DNA of 64,000 nt from VXNE01 sp965116625 (GTDB lineage: Bacteria > Pseudomonadota > Gammaproteobacteria > Pseudomonadales > Azotimanducaceae), in contig OZ220717.1 of assembly GCA_965116625.1 (NCBI GenBank), forward strand, positions 620,001 through 684,000, read 5' to 3'. Below the pieces are notes generated by a model. The model was not told the origin of the DNA, did no database searches, and saw nothing but the letters and a program-made list of their open reading frames with translations. The translations under genes were made by a program, and so were the position numbers. Positions 1 through 12,970 of this stretch are shown here, piece by piece. Position 1 is the first letter of the stretch, and each line of letters starts with the position of its first letter.

Positions 1-54
1 GCCGACGCGGCCGCGAATCCCGTCGGTGCCGAAGTACTTTCGTCCGTTCTTCAC
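1..54 (-). CDS. glmM: phosphoglucosamine mutase, N-terminal fragment
   Basis: Only the first 18 codons lie in the window; the gene runs off the left edge. Reading leftwards from a GTG at 54-52, the translation VKNGRKYFGTDGIRGRVG carries the RKYFGTDGIRG signature that opens GlmM. The family converts glucosamine-6-phosphate to glucosamine-1-phosphate for peptidoglycan and LPS synthesis. It lies 18 bp after folP on the same strand, the usual ftsH-folP-glmM order. The identification rests on this short motif plus synteny. Confidence 0.85.
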   Translation of the reverse strand, partial: MKNGRKYFGTDGIRGRVG

Positions 55-72
55 GTTCCCTGCCTTCGTCCC

Positions 73-954
73 TCAAGCATCGGGCCGCTCATGCGCCAGG
101 GTGGCCTCGACCACCTTCAGTGCGTCCACCGTCTCCCCGACATCGTGAACGCGCAACACCGAGGCGCCGTTCACCGCGGCGAGCACCGCGGCGGCGATGC
201 TGGCGGGCAAACGGTCCGTGACTTCCCTGCCGGTAAGCTCCCCGAGCGTGCTCTTTCGCGAAAACCCCACCAGGACCGGCAACCCGGTCGATGATAGCGC
301 ACGCAAATTGGCCAGCAGCGCCAGATTGTGGGACACGGTCTTGCCGAAACCGAATCCCGGATCGACCACGAGGCGCGCCGCATCGACGCCAGCTTCGCGG
401 CAGGCCGCGACCCGTTGTCCGAGAAACTCTCCCACCTCGCCGACCACGTCGCCGTAGACCGGCCGTTCCTGCATCGTCCTCGGTTCGCCCCGCATGTGCA
501 TGAGGCAGACGCCGACGCCAGACCCGGCGAGCAGTTCGAGCATGCCGTCTCCGCGGGCGGCGCGGACATCATTGACGAATTCCGCTCCCGCCCCTATCGC
601 CGCGGCCGCCACTGCAGCCTTGCAGGTATCTATGCTGACGACCGCATCGAGCTCGCAGATGCGCTCGATGATGGGGATGGTGCGATCCATCTCGTCGGTT
701 TCGGAAACGGGGTCGGCGCCCGGGCGCGTGCTCTCTCCGCCGATGTCAACGATGTCGGCTCCAGCGTCCACCATGGAAGCTGCGGCATCCACCGCGGCGT
801 TCACGTCGATGCGCCGGCTGCCGCCGAAGAACGAGTCGGGGGTGGCATTGATGACTCCCATCACTCTCGGACGGGACAGATCGACGACACGAGATCCGCA
901 TACCAGGGACCGGTTCGCGCCCACGGAAGCGCTTAGTGCTCCGTCACGAAGCAC
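73..954 (-). CDS. folP: dihydropteroate synthase
   Basis: A 293-aa protein that joins 6-hydroxymethyl-dihydropterin pyrophosphate to p-aminobenzoate in folate synthesis. The pterin-binding TIM-barrel signatures are visible: GVINATPDSF near residue 33, DIGGESTRPGA near residue 71, and a late GFSRKS loop. The chosen start is a GTG 9 bp beyond the ftsH stop; folP begins DLSRPRVMGV about 25 residues in, so a shorter start is possible. The length is slightly above the usual 275-285. It sits between ftsH and glmM and is probably cotranscribed with them. Confidence 0.95.
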   Translation of the reverse strand: MLRDGALSASVGANRSLVCGSRVVDLSRPRVMGVINATPDSFFGGSRRIDVNAAVDAAASMVDAGADIVDIGGESTRPGADPVSETDEMDRTIPIIERICELDAVVSIDTCKAAVAAAAIGAGAEFVNDVRAARGDGMLELLAGSGVGVCLMHMRGEPRTMQERPVYGDVVGEVGEFLGQRVAACREAGVDAARLVVDPGFGFGKTVSHNLALLANLRALSSTGLPVLVGFSRKSTLGELTGREVTDRLPASIAAAVLAAVNGASVLRVHDVGETVDALKVVEATLAHERPDA

Positions 955-962
955 CGGGTGCT

Positions 963-2882
<1,920 letters not shown>

Positions 2883-2944
2883 ATCTTTCAAGCGCCTAAC
2901 CTCGATCGGCCCGCATTTGCCGGCGCAGGGGCCGATCAGCAATC

Positions 2945-3538
2945 CTACTCCATATCGGCAACGGCATACACCTCGCGCGAGCCAGCACGGGATGCGGGCG
3001 GCTTGGCCAACGCGACCCGGGCGAACCCGGCGCGCATGTCGCGCATCGCATCAGTGAATCCCGCGCCCTGGAACATCTTGACAACAAGACGGCCTCCCGG
3101 GTTCAACCATCTCCCCGCAGCGTGGACCGCGCATTCCACCAGTTCGAGGCTGCGCGCCTGGTCGACGACCCTGTTGCCACTCATATTGGGGGCCATATCG
3201 GATAACACAAGGTCCGCGCCGCCGGACAGGGCCGCCGCGATCTGCTCCTGCACATCGGTATCACCCGCGTCCCCCTGGATGAATCGGGTTCCGGACGGCG
3301 TCTTCGCCAGCGGCAACAGGTCCACCGCCACCAGCCGCCGGCACCGAGGGGCCAGGTATTCGGTCCAACCTCCCGGGGAGGCGCCCAGTTCGAGAACCAC
3401 GCGGCCAGGTCCCGTCAGGTGGAAACGCCTGTCGAGCTGTTCCAGTTTGAACAATGCACGTGACACCGCCCGGCCCGCATACGGGTCCCGGCGCTGCCGG
3501 GACAGCCAGCGGCTGCTCGATTTCGACTTTCTGGCCAG
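2945..3538 (-). CDS. rlmE: 23S rRNA 2'-O-methyltransferase RlmE, probable CTG start
   Basis: A SAM-dependent methyltransferase for U2552 of 23S rRNA in the 50S subunit. The SAM motif is VVLELGASPGGWTEYL, and the catalytic K-D-K residues sit in a standard RrmJ fold. The first ATG/GTG/TTG codon in frame is a GTG at 3466, which would drop the conserved N-terminus. Reading back to the preceding stop restores KSKSSSRWLSRQ, matching the SSSRWL opening of the family. No ATG, GTG or TTG exists there, but a CTG at 3538 has GAGGTGA six bases upstream. That start gives 197 aa; the GTG start gives 173 aa. The function is sure and the start is inferred. Confidence 0.9.
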   Translation of the reverse strand: MARKSKSSSRWLSRQRRDPYAGRAVSRALFKLEQLDRRFHLTGPGRVVLELGASPGGWTEYLAPRCRRLVAVDLLPLAKTPSGTRFIQGDAGDTDVQEQIAAALSGGADLVLSDMAPNMSGNRVVDQARSLELVECAVHAAGRWLNPGGRLVVKMFQGAGFTDAMRDMRAGFARVALAKPPASRAGSREVYAVADME

Positions 3539-3578
3539 GTCAGATCACCTCATGGGACCGAATGAGAACCGGAATCGA

Positions 3579-3633
3579 CCATGCTCGGACCCAGGCTTTC
3601 GGACGTGCCGTGTTTTCACCCCCGCCCAGGCCC
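3579..3633 (+). repeat. dispersed repeat, module Y copy 1 (degenerate)
   Basis: This 55-bp stretch matches the Y module found at 21.8-22.05, 58.45 and 60.78 kb. It shares CCATG at the left end and CGTGCCGTGTTTTCACCCCC followed by GCCCAGGCCC at the right. The central inverted repeat of the other copies is decayed here (GGCTTTCGGAC). It lies in the 101-bp gap between greA and rlmE, 6 bp beyond the greA stop. It runs opposite to the orientation seen after gyrA and pheA relative to the upstream gene. Confidence 0.75.
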
Positions 3634-3639
3634 GGAGGT

Positions 3640-4109
3640 TCAGATATGCTCGACCTCGCCGACAATGTACTCGCGGTCACCGGCGGGCGTCGACACCGTC
3701 ACGGAATCGTCCTGCGCCTTGCCGATGATCGCGCGGGCGATGGGTGACATCACCGAGATCTTGCCGAACTTGAGGTCGGCCTCGTCCTCGCCGACGATCT
3801 TGTAGCGCACCGTCTCGTCCGTCTCGCAGTCGCTCAGGGTCACGGTCGCGCCGAATACCACCGTGCCCGTGTTCCTGATACGCGTGATGTCGATGACCTG
3901 GCAATCCGCGAGCTTTGCCTCGATGTCCCGGATTCGCGCCTCGATGAACCCCTGCTGTTCCTTGGCGGCGTGGTATTCCGCGTTCTCGCGCAGATCGCCA
4001 TGTTCTCTCGCGGCGGCGATCTCCCGGACGATATTGGGACGGGCCGTGTTCTTTAGCTCGGCGAGTTCCTCGCGCAGCCACTGTTCCCCCTCCACCGTCA
4101 TCGGCCAGG

Positions 4110-4113
<4 letters not shown>
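3640..4113 (-). CDS. greA: transcription elongation factor GreA
   Basis: A 157-aa protein that binds the RNA polymerase secondary channel and stimulates cleavage of backtracked transcripts. The N-terminal coiled coil contains the acidic tip REHGDLRENAEY. The C-terminal FKBP-like domain ends GDREYIVGEVEHI. The ATG at 4113 gives the family's normal length (158 in E. coli). It overlaps the carB stop as ATGA, which argues for translational coupling. The yhbY gene often found divergent between greA and rlmE is absent; a Y repeat occupies that gap. Confidence 0.97.
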
Positions 4114-7411
<3,298 letters not shown>

Positions 7412-7412
<1 letters not shown>

Positions 7413-8614
7413 CAGCTAAGGCGACGTCTCTTGCGGGCCTGCCGAGATCGTTGGGACGCTCCCGAATCGCCGCCTTCCCGTACGCCTTTCCCGTCCATCA
7501 ACTCGACAAACGCGTCAAACAGCCCGGCGCAGTCCCGGGGACCGGGGCTCGCTTCCGGATGGCCCTGGAAACCGAATGCCGGCCGGTCCTTGCGCCGAAG
7601 GCCCTGCACGGTGCCATCGAACAGCGACACGTGGGTGGTCTCCAGGCACTCCGGCAAGCTTGCCTCGTCTACGGCAAACCCGTGGTTCTGGCTCGTGATG
7701 ATGACCTGACCGGTGCGAAGATCGCGTACCGGATGGTTGGCGCCATGGTGCCCGTGCGGCATCTTCACGGTCTTCGCGCCACTCGCGAGCGCGAGCAACT
7801 GGTGGCCGAGGCAGATCCCGAAGACTGGCACGTTCCTTCCGACGATCTCGCGGATGGCGTCGATCGCGTAATCGCACGGGTCGGGATCACCCGGGCCGTT
7901 GGACAGGAATACACCGTCGGGGTCCATCGCGAGCACCTCTTCCGCCGGCGTCTTCGCCGGCACCAGCGTCACGGCGCAACCGCGGTCGGCCAACAGCCGC
8001 AATATGTTGTGCTTGATCCCATAGTCGTAGGCAACGACGCGGCGAGCGGCCGCAGGGGCTCGCGAATAACCGCTCTCCGGAGACCATACGCCTTCCGCCC
8101 ACACCGCCGTCTCGCTGCGGCTGACAACCTGCGCGAGATCCATGCCCTCAAGCCCCGGAAACGCACGAGCGCGGCCCAGCGCCTCTCCTTCATCGGCGTC
8201 CGGTCCCGCGAAGATGCAGCCCCCGAGCGCACCCTTCTCGCGGATCAGCCTCGTCAGACGCCGCGTGTCGATATCCGCGATCGCGACAACACCCCGGTCG
8301 CACAGGAATTCCGGCAGCGAGGCTGCCGCCCGCCAACTGCTGGTACGCAACGGCAGGTCGCGGATTACGAGCCCTTCCGCCCAGACCCTGCCGGACTCCA
8401 CGTCTTCCGGATTCGTGCCCGTGTTGCCGATGTGGGGGTAGGTGAGCGTCACGATCTGCCGGGCATAGGACGGATCGGTGAGGATCTCCTGGTAGCCCGT
8501 CATGGCGGTATTGAAAACGACTTCGCCAACGGCCGCGCCAGCCGCTCCGATGGAGGTGCCGTGGAACAGACTGCCGTCCGCCACGGCCAATATCGCGGGA
8601 TCAGCGCGTGTCAA
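7412..8614 (-). CDS. carA: carbamoyl-phosphate synthase small subunit
   Basis: The glutaminase subunit that feeds ammonia to CarB. The triad region is clear: GICLGHQLL holds the nucleophilic Cys, and HPEASPGP near the C-terminus holds the His and Glu. The N-terminal CPSase domain has FNTAMTGYQEILTDPSY. The family begins only 5-10 residues before DGSLFHG, so the best start is a TTG at 8614 with GGAG six bases upstream, giving 400 aa. A longer frame reaches 8698 but encodes an Arg-rich stretch that overlaps a terminator hairpin. That hairpin and a leader peptide suggest attenuation. Confidence 0.95.
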
Positions 8615-8703
8615 ACAGGACTCCGGCGCAAAAAAGCCGTCGGCCCCGGCGCGACGGCTACGGCGAATTCTAAGTGAAGCGGCGGGACGCGACAACAACG
8701 CAT
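8611..8703 (-). CDS. putative carA leader peptide
   Basis: A 30-codon frame starting ATG CGT TGT TGT (MRCCRVPP...) and ending TGA inside the carA TTG start (TTGA overlap). A good Shine-Dalgarno, GGAAGAGG, sits 5 bases before the ATG. It reads straight through the intrinsic-terminator hairpin at 8630-8658. That geometry resembles coupled transcription-translation attenuators such as the pyrBI leader. No homologue is recognised; the functional role is inference from position. Confidence 0.4.
   Translation of the reverse strand: MRCCRVPPLHLEFAVAVAPGPTAFLRRSPV
8630..8658 (-). terminator. intrinsic terminator / candidate attenuator before carA
   Basis: On the minus strand a perfect 7-bp stem, GCCGTCG / CGACGGC with a 9-base loop, is followed at once by six T residues. 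It ends only 6 bases before the carA Shine-Dalgarno and 16 bases before its start codon. It could end transcripts of the upstream toxin gene, but the position directly before the ribosome-binding site, inside a translated leader, fits attenuation of carAB better. Confidence 0.75.
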
Positions 8704-8764
8704 CGCTACCTCTTCCACCAGGGCCATGCAGCAGTGGACGGCGCGCACCATACCCACCCCAGCG

Positions 8765-9448
8765 CTAGAGCAGGAGTCCTATCCGGTGGCGCTCCAGAAC
8801 GTCCGGTAGCTCCACGTGCTCCTCCAGTTGCCCTATGTCGCCCGTCTTCAGCTTCATGACACTTCGATCATAGATCGCGTATGCATCATTGCCGGTCAAG
8901 CGGGACGTATAGACCAAGCCGTCGACATCTGCGTGTTCGGCATGGATGGTCTTGCCGAAGGCGCGCCCGGCTGCATGATTCCTCGCCTGAACGACGTCCG
9001 TCGGCGCCCCGATGCGCGTGCAGCCATCTGCACGAACGTCGAGAAGCGTCAGCCGCGCACCTGGTTTCGCCGCTATCCGGACCCACGCGCGCTCCGTAAT
9101 CTCGCGAAGCGCGACCTTCCGTGTTCGGCGATGCGCGAACCTGTCCCTGATGATAGTTTCCATGAATGCGGTGGAGAAGTCCGGGGCTGCATACAACACC
9201 GTATAGCCCCCGATCCGGGTTGCGAAACGGGAGTCTGCAGGAGTTGTTCCCAACGGCGAGCCCACATGCCTCTGCGACATGATCCGGTAGCTTTCCGGAA
9301 ACGCTGTCCTGACCAGGAGCGGTCGATCAGACTCCGCGGATAGCGGCTTTCGGTCACGTAAAGGTAGCGCCGAATCCCGCTGCCGCCGATAGAACCTCGT
9401 CGATCCCACCGGACCGCAATCGCTCAATGGGTCGGGCCACGCCATCAT
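8765..9448 (-). CDS. RES-domain toxin of a RES/Xre toxin-antitoxin pair
   Basis: RES proteins are NAD-degrading or ADP-ribosylating toxins. The RES core starts about SYRIMSQRHVG and continues SRFATRIGGYTVLYAAPDFSTAFMETI, matching the family pattern of an early Arg, a Gly-Gly-[WY] turn, LYxA and an A-x-x-E helix. The end at 8765 is firm but the start is not. The frame overlaps the antitoxin gene, an ATG pair at 9448/9445 is the best choice, and an in-frame start at 9502 also exists. No start codon lies between the antitoxin stop and the RES core except a weak CTG. The gene lies immediately 3' of the antitoxin, the usual order. Confidence 0.8.
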   Translation of the reverse strand: MMAWPDPLSDCGPVGSTRFYRRQRDSALPLRDRKPLSAESDRPLLVRTAFPESYRIMSQRHVGSPLGTTPADSRFATRIGGYTVLYAAPDFSTAFMETIIRDRFAHRRTRKVALREITERAWVRIAAKPGARLTLLDVRADGCTRIGAPTDVVQARNHAAGRAFGKTIHAEHADVDGLVYTSRLTGNDAYAIYDRSVMKLKTGDIGQLEEHVELPDVLERHRIGLLL

Positions 9449-9905
9449 CGAAGGGCCATTCCTGACTGAGGAAGGCCCAAGCAAGCTCGGGCTCCCCGAC
9501 AACGTCCACGACGTCCGCCAATCCGCCCGTGACCCGACCGGGCCCGACGATCTGACCCGCCGGAATGTTCAGTCGGCGCTTCGTGGACCGCCAGGCGATC
9601 AAGATGTTCCTGGCCGCCCAGTCGTAAACGGTCGTACGCGACACGCCCAGTCGTGACGCCGCCTCCGTAACGCCGATCAGGTCCTCTCCAGCCCCATCCA
9701 CCACGAACCGCCGTAGCCGCGCGGGCACGTCCTCCGTTGATCTCGTCAACCCTACCCCCGATTGTGCCGCGGCCGTCTCCAGAGCTACCGCTACCGCTAC
9801 GCGCGCCTCCTCGGGATGCTCGCGGACAAACTCCCTGGCGCCGCTCGACAGCTTCGGCGGTTTCTTCACGAGGAATCCCATCATCGTTCCTGACGACTCT
9901 GCCAT
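9354..9905 (-). CDS. antitoxin with Xre/MbcA/ParS toxin-binding domain
   Basis: The partner of the RES toxin. A helix-turn-helix is visible in the middle (LIGVTEAASRLGVSRTTVYDW). The C-terminus (GEPELAWAFL...PIERLRSGG) matches the DUF2384 antitoxin domain that caps RES toxins. The ATG at 9905 gives 183 aa. An ATG pair at 9884/9881 with AGGA just upstream is an alternative, and the frame remains open to 9998. The stop lies within the toxin frame. Autoregulation is likely, since a promoter-like site with a palindrome lies just upstream. Confidence 0.8.
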   Translation of the reverse strand: MAESSGTMMGFLVKKPPKLSSGAREFVREHPEEARVAVAVALETAAAQSGVGLTRSTEDVPARLRRFVVDGAGEDLIGVTEAASRLGVSRTTVYDWAARNILIAWRSTKRRLNIPAGQIVGPGRVTGGLADVVDVVGEPELAWAFLSQEWPFDDGVARPIERLRSGGIDEVLSAAAGFGATFT

Positions 9906-9935
9906 AGCGTCCAAGTCATCTGCTCTCACGACCGA

Positions 9936-9966
9936 ATAATTGCCCACAATGTTCAGTTTGTAAACT
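9936..9966 (-). promoter_or_regulatory. candidate promoter and operator of the RES/Xre operon
   Basis: On the minus strand TTTACA and AATTAT are separated by 17 bases, a reasonable sigma-70 pair. AGTTTACAAACT, a palindrome with 5-bp arms (9955-9966), covers the -35 element. Such an overlap is typical of antitoxin autorepression. No experimental support is available here. Confidence 0.45.
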
Positions 9967-10069
9967 CTGCCGGCCTTAGAGGTCCTGCAACTCACCACTA
10001 AACCAAGCCGTACTCACTCATTTGCCGGTGCATTTCCCGAATCTCCTGGTTCAGCTGCCTGACGTGCTC

Positions 10070-10693
10070 CTACCTTCGGAGCAGATTCTCCACCAGTGCC
10101 GTGACGCATTCGCACCGCGCCTTCTCGCCTCGCCGTTCGGCATCGATGATGCCCGCAAGTTTCTCTACCGCCTCGTCAAAATCGTGGTTCACGACGACGT
10201 AGTTGAAATCATCGCAATGCGAGATGTCGTCCACCGCCTGGCGCCATCGGCGTTCGATCTCCTCGGCACCGTCCTGCCCGCGCACCGTGAGCCGGTCAAG
10301 CAATGCCTCCATCGAGGGCGGAAGGACGAAAACGCTCACGGCATCTGGAAACCTCGACCGCACCTGCGCCGCCCCCTGCCAGTCGATCTCCAGAACGACG
10401 TCCCTGCCGCCCGACAAAGTCCGCTCGACTTCCTCGTGGGACGTGCCGTAAGCGTTACCGAAAACCGTGGCATGCTCGAGGAACGCGCCCTGGTCGCGCA
10501 TCTCGTCAAATTGCGCCTGCTTGACGAAAAAGTAGTGCTTGCCATGGACTTCGTTAGGGCGTTTTCGTCGTGTCGTATGGGAGACGGACGCCGCCAGCCT
10601 GTCATCGCGTTCGAGCAGCGCGTTGACCAGGCTGGTCTTGCCCGCGCCGGAGGGCGCCGAGATGACGATGAGCCGGCCTTCCACTCGACTCAC
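10070..10693 (-). CDS. gmk: guanylate kinase
   Basis: Phosphorylates GMP to GDP. The P-loop SAPSGAGKTSLVNALL lies at residues 12-27, followed by the GMP-binding signature HTTRRKRPNEVHGKHYFF and the lid segment. The length of 207 aa equals E. coli Gmk. The start overlaps the yicC stop as ATGA. rpoZ, commonly downstream, is absent. After the TAG stop the same frame stays open for 23 further codons. Confidence 0.97.
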   Translation of the reverse strand: MSRVEGRLIVISAPSGAGKTSLVNALLERDDRLAASVSHTTRRKRPNEVHGKHYFFVKQAQFDEMRDQGAFLEHATVFGNAYGTSHEEVERTLSGGRDVVLEIDWQGAAQVRSRFPDAVSVFVLPPSMEALLDRLTVRGQDGAEEIERRWRQAVDDISHCDDFNYVVVNHDFDEAVEKLAGIIDAERRGEKARCECVTALVENLLRR

Positions 10694-11547
10694 TCGACGT
10701 TCTGTACCTGCTCGCGCATCTGATCGACGACGACCTTCAGCTCAACCGCGCGCTGCGCGCACTCCGTCGTGACCGCCTTGGCCGTCAGCGTATTCGCTTC
10801 CCGGGCGAGTTCCTGCATGAGGAAGTCGAGGCGCCGCCCCTGCGGACCGCCCGCACCGAGGCAGTCACGGCACGCCCCGGCGTGCATTCCCAGGCGGTCC
10901 AGTTCCTCGGCAACATCCGCCTTCTGCGCCAGCAGGGCGACCTCCTGTTCCAATCGGCCCGGGTCCACGTGGACCGCGTCCAGTTCCCGCAGGCGACCGA
11001 CCATCCTGTCGCGCGCGATGGGCGCGAACGAGGCAGCGCGGGTCCTGATGTCGGCAACCATCGAGTCCAGTGCCTCGAGCTTGTCCCGCAGGACGGTATC
11101 AAGCTTCTCGCCCTCGACGCCCCGATTCTCGATCAGCCGCTGTACTGCGTGTTCGAAACCGGTCAACGCCTCGGTCTTGAGCGACGCGTCGGCGGCCTCC
11201 GGCTCGACACTGACGACTCCGGGCCAACGCAGCAGCTCCAGCGCATCCGGCTGTGCCATCTCGGGGGCGACATCCCGCACCTCCTCCAGCACGTCAAGCA
11301 ACGCCTCGAGTTGGGGCCGATCGATCGCCGGGGTGGCGGGAAGTGCCGATTTCCTGAGCCGCAGCGTCGCGTCCACCTTGCCCCGCGCCAGGGCATCCCG
11401 CACGTGCCCGCGCAGTACCGGCTCGATCTCCCGAATCTCCGCCGGCAAGCGGAAATCCACTTCCAGGTAACGGTTGTTGAGGGACCGGACCTCCCAGGTC
11501 AGAGAGGCCGACTCGAACTTCGCGAATGCAGTCATGCTCAGGATCAT
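10690..11547 (-). CDS. yicC: YicC family endoribonuclease-like protein
   Basis: A 285-aa protein starting MILSMTAFAKFESASLTWEV, the characteristic SMTAF/Y opening of YicC. The C-terminus has the conserved block GGPQGRRLDFLMQELAREANT. E. coli YicC is reported as an endoribonuclease involved in small-RNA turnover. The ATG at 11547 is preferred over an upstream in-frame extension because it matches the family start. It is cotranscribed with gmk (4-bp overlap) and divergent from rph, the standard arrangement. Confidence 0.92.
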   Translation of the reverse strand: MILSMTAFAKFESASLTWEVRSLNNRYLEVDFRLPAEIREIEPVLRGHVRDALARGKVDATLRLRKSALPATPAIDRPQLEALLDVLEEVRDVAPEMAQPDALELLRWPGVVSVEPEAADASLKTEALTGFEHAVQRLIENRGVEGEKLDTVLRDKLEALDSMVADIRTRAASFAPIARDRMVGRLRELDAVHVDPGRLEQEVALLAQKADVAEELDRLGMHAGACRDCLGAGGPQGRRLDFLMQELAREANTLTAKAVTTECAQRAVELKVVVDQMREQVQNVE

Positions 11548-11594
11548 TCCAGCGATTCTAACGCGTATACTCGTCGCGCTTGCGGGAGGGACAG

Positions 11595-12311
11595 ATGTCC
11601 GAAAAATCATGGCGCCGGCCCAGCGGCAGACAACCGGACGCGTTGCGCCCCGTGACCCTCACGACGGGTTTCACGAAGCATGCGGCCGGATCCGTACTCG
11701 CCACGTTCGGCGACACGCGCGTCATCTGCACCGCGAGCTTCGAGAAGGGTGTCCCGCGATTCCTGCGCGGCACTGGCCGGGGGTGGCTCACCTGCGAATA
11801 CGGCATGCTGCCGGGGTCCACGCATACGCGCACCAACCGCGAGGCCGCGCGCGGCAGGCAGGGTGGCCGGACGATGGAAATCCAGCGGCTGATCGGCCGC
11901 TCGCTGCGCGCCGCCGTCGACCTCGAACAACTCGGGGAGCGGACAATCCGAATCGACTGCGATGTCATCCAGGCCGACGGCGGAACCCGGACGGTATCGA
12001 TTACCGGCGGTTGCGTTGCGCTGGCCCTGTGCCTGCAACGTATCGCGCCCAAGGCGTTCCAGCGCCTCGTTGCCTCGGTCTCGGTGGGTGTTTACAAGGG
12101 CTCGCCGGTGCTCGATCTCGACTACGCGGAGGACTCGGACGCCGACACGGACATGAACGTCGTCATGATTGAGGACGGTGGCTTCATCGAGGTCCAGGGC
12201 ACGGCCGAAAAGGAGCCGTTCTCCCGGGGGGCGCTTGCCGAAATGCTCGCCCTCGCCGAATCGGGGATCGAGAGCCTCTTCGCGGAGCAGAGGCGCGCGC
12301 TGGGGATTTGA
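11595..12311 (+). CDS. rph: ribonuclease PH
   Basis: A phosphorolytic 3'-exonuclease that trims tRNA precursors. The family opening RPSGRQPDALRPVTL is followed by FTKHAAGSVLATFGDTRVIC, and the phosphate-binding block RTNREAARGRQGGRTMEIQRLIGRS is intact. The ATG at 11595 has GGGAGGG 4 bases upstream and gives 238 aa, the normal length. A -10-like TATACT lies at 11566-11571. The TGA stop overlaps the pyrE ATG by one base. Confidence 0.96.
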   Translation: MSEKSWRRPSGRQPDALRPVTLTTGFTKHAAGSVLATFGDTRVICTASFEKGVPRFLRGTGRGWLTCEYGMLPGSTHTRTNREAARGRQGGRTMEIQRLIGRSLRAAVDLEQLGERTIRIDCDVIQADGGTRTVSITGGCVALALCLQRIAPKAFQRLVASVSVGVYKGSPVLDLDYAEDSDADTDMNVVMIEDGGFIEVQGTAEKEPFSRGALAEMLALAESGIESLFAEQRRALGI

Positions 12312-12952
12312 TGGACGCCGACGAATTCCTCGAGTTCCTGCTTCGCGAGAACGTCCTGAGATTCGGCGATTTCGTTCTCAAGTCAGGACGCCGCAGTCCC
12401 TATTTCTTCGATCTTGGCGCCGTGAGCAGCGGGCCCGCGCTCGACTGCCTGGGTACCGCGTATGCCGCCAGGATCGCTGGCTTGTCGCCGGTCCCTGACC
12501 TCTTGTTCGGCCCGGCTTACAAGGGCATCCCGATCGCCGTCGCCACGTCCGTGGCGCTGGCGCGGGATCACGGCATCCACATCGATACCGCCTTCGACCG
12601 CAAGGAAGCCAAGCAACACGGAGAAGGTGGACGTATCGTCGGCGGCCCGATGGCTGGCCGCCGCGCGCTTATCGTCGACGACGTGGTAACCGACGGCAAG
12701 GCGAAGGTCGACGCTTACCGGCTCCTCAGGGACGCCGGCGCTGAAGTGGCGGGCGTCCTGGTGGCCCTCGACCGGCGGGAACGCGTCGATGGCGAAGAGA
12801 CCGGCATCGGGTCGCTCGCGCGTCGGCTGGGCGTCCCGGTCCTCAGCATCGTTGCGCTCGACGATCTTGTCGCGTACCTGCAGCGCGACGGCGGCAACCC
12901 CGAAGCCCTGGAGACGATACTGCGTTACCGCAGCCTGTATTGCGTGTCCTGA
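12311..12952 (+). CDS. pyrE: orotate phosphoribosyltransferase
   Basis: A pyrimidine pathway enzyme making orotidine monophosphate from orotate and PRPP. The PRPP motif VDDVVTDG sits in ALIVDDVVTDGKAK near residue 120. The N-terminal FGDFVLKSGRRSPYFFDLG is typical. The ATG at 12311 overlaps the rph stop (TGATG), so the two are coupled; 213 aa matches the family. It converges on argB. Confidence 0.96.
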   Translation: MDADEFLEFLLRENVLRFGDFVLKSGRRSPYFFDLGAVSSGPALDCLGTAYAARIAGLSPVPDLLFGPAYKGIPIAVATSVALARDHGIHIDTAFDRKEAKQHGEGGRIVGGPMAGRRALIVDDVVTDGKAKVDAYRLLRDAGAEVAGVLVALDRRERVDGEETGIGSLARRLGVPVLSIVALDDLVAYLQRDGGNPEALETILRYRSLYCVS

Positions 12953-12970
12953 GGGGTGAAGGGTTCCTGC

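Noticed and set aside
9073..9357. Small frame starting GTG at the antitoxin stop
   Set aside because: Position would suit a toxin start, but the RES motifs are in another frame.
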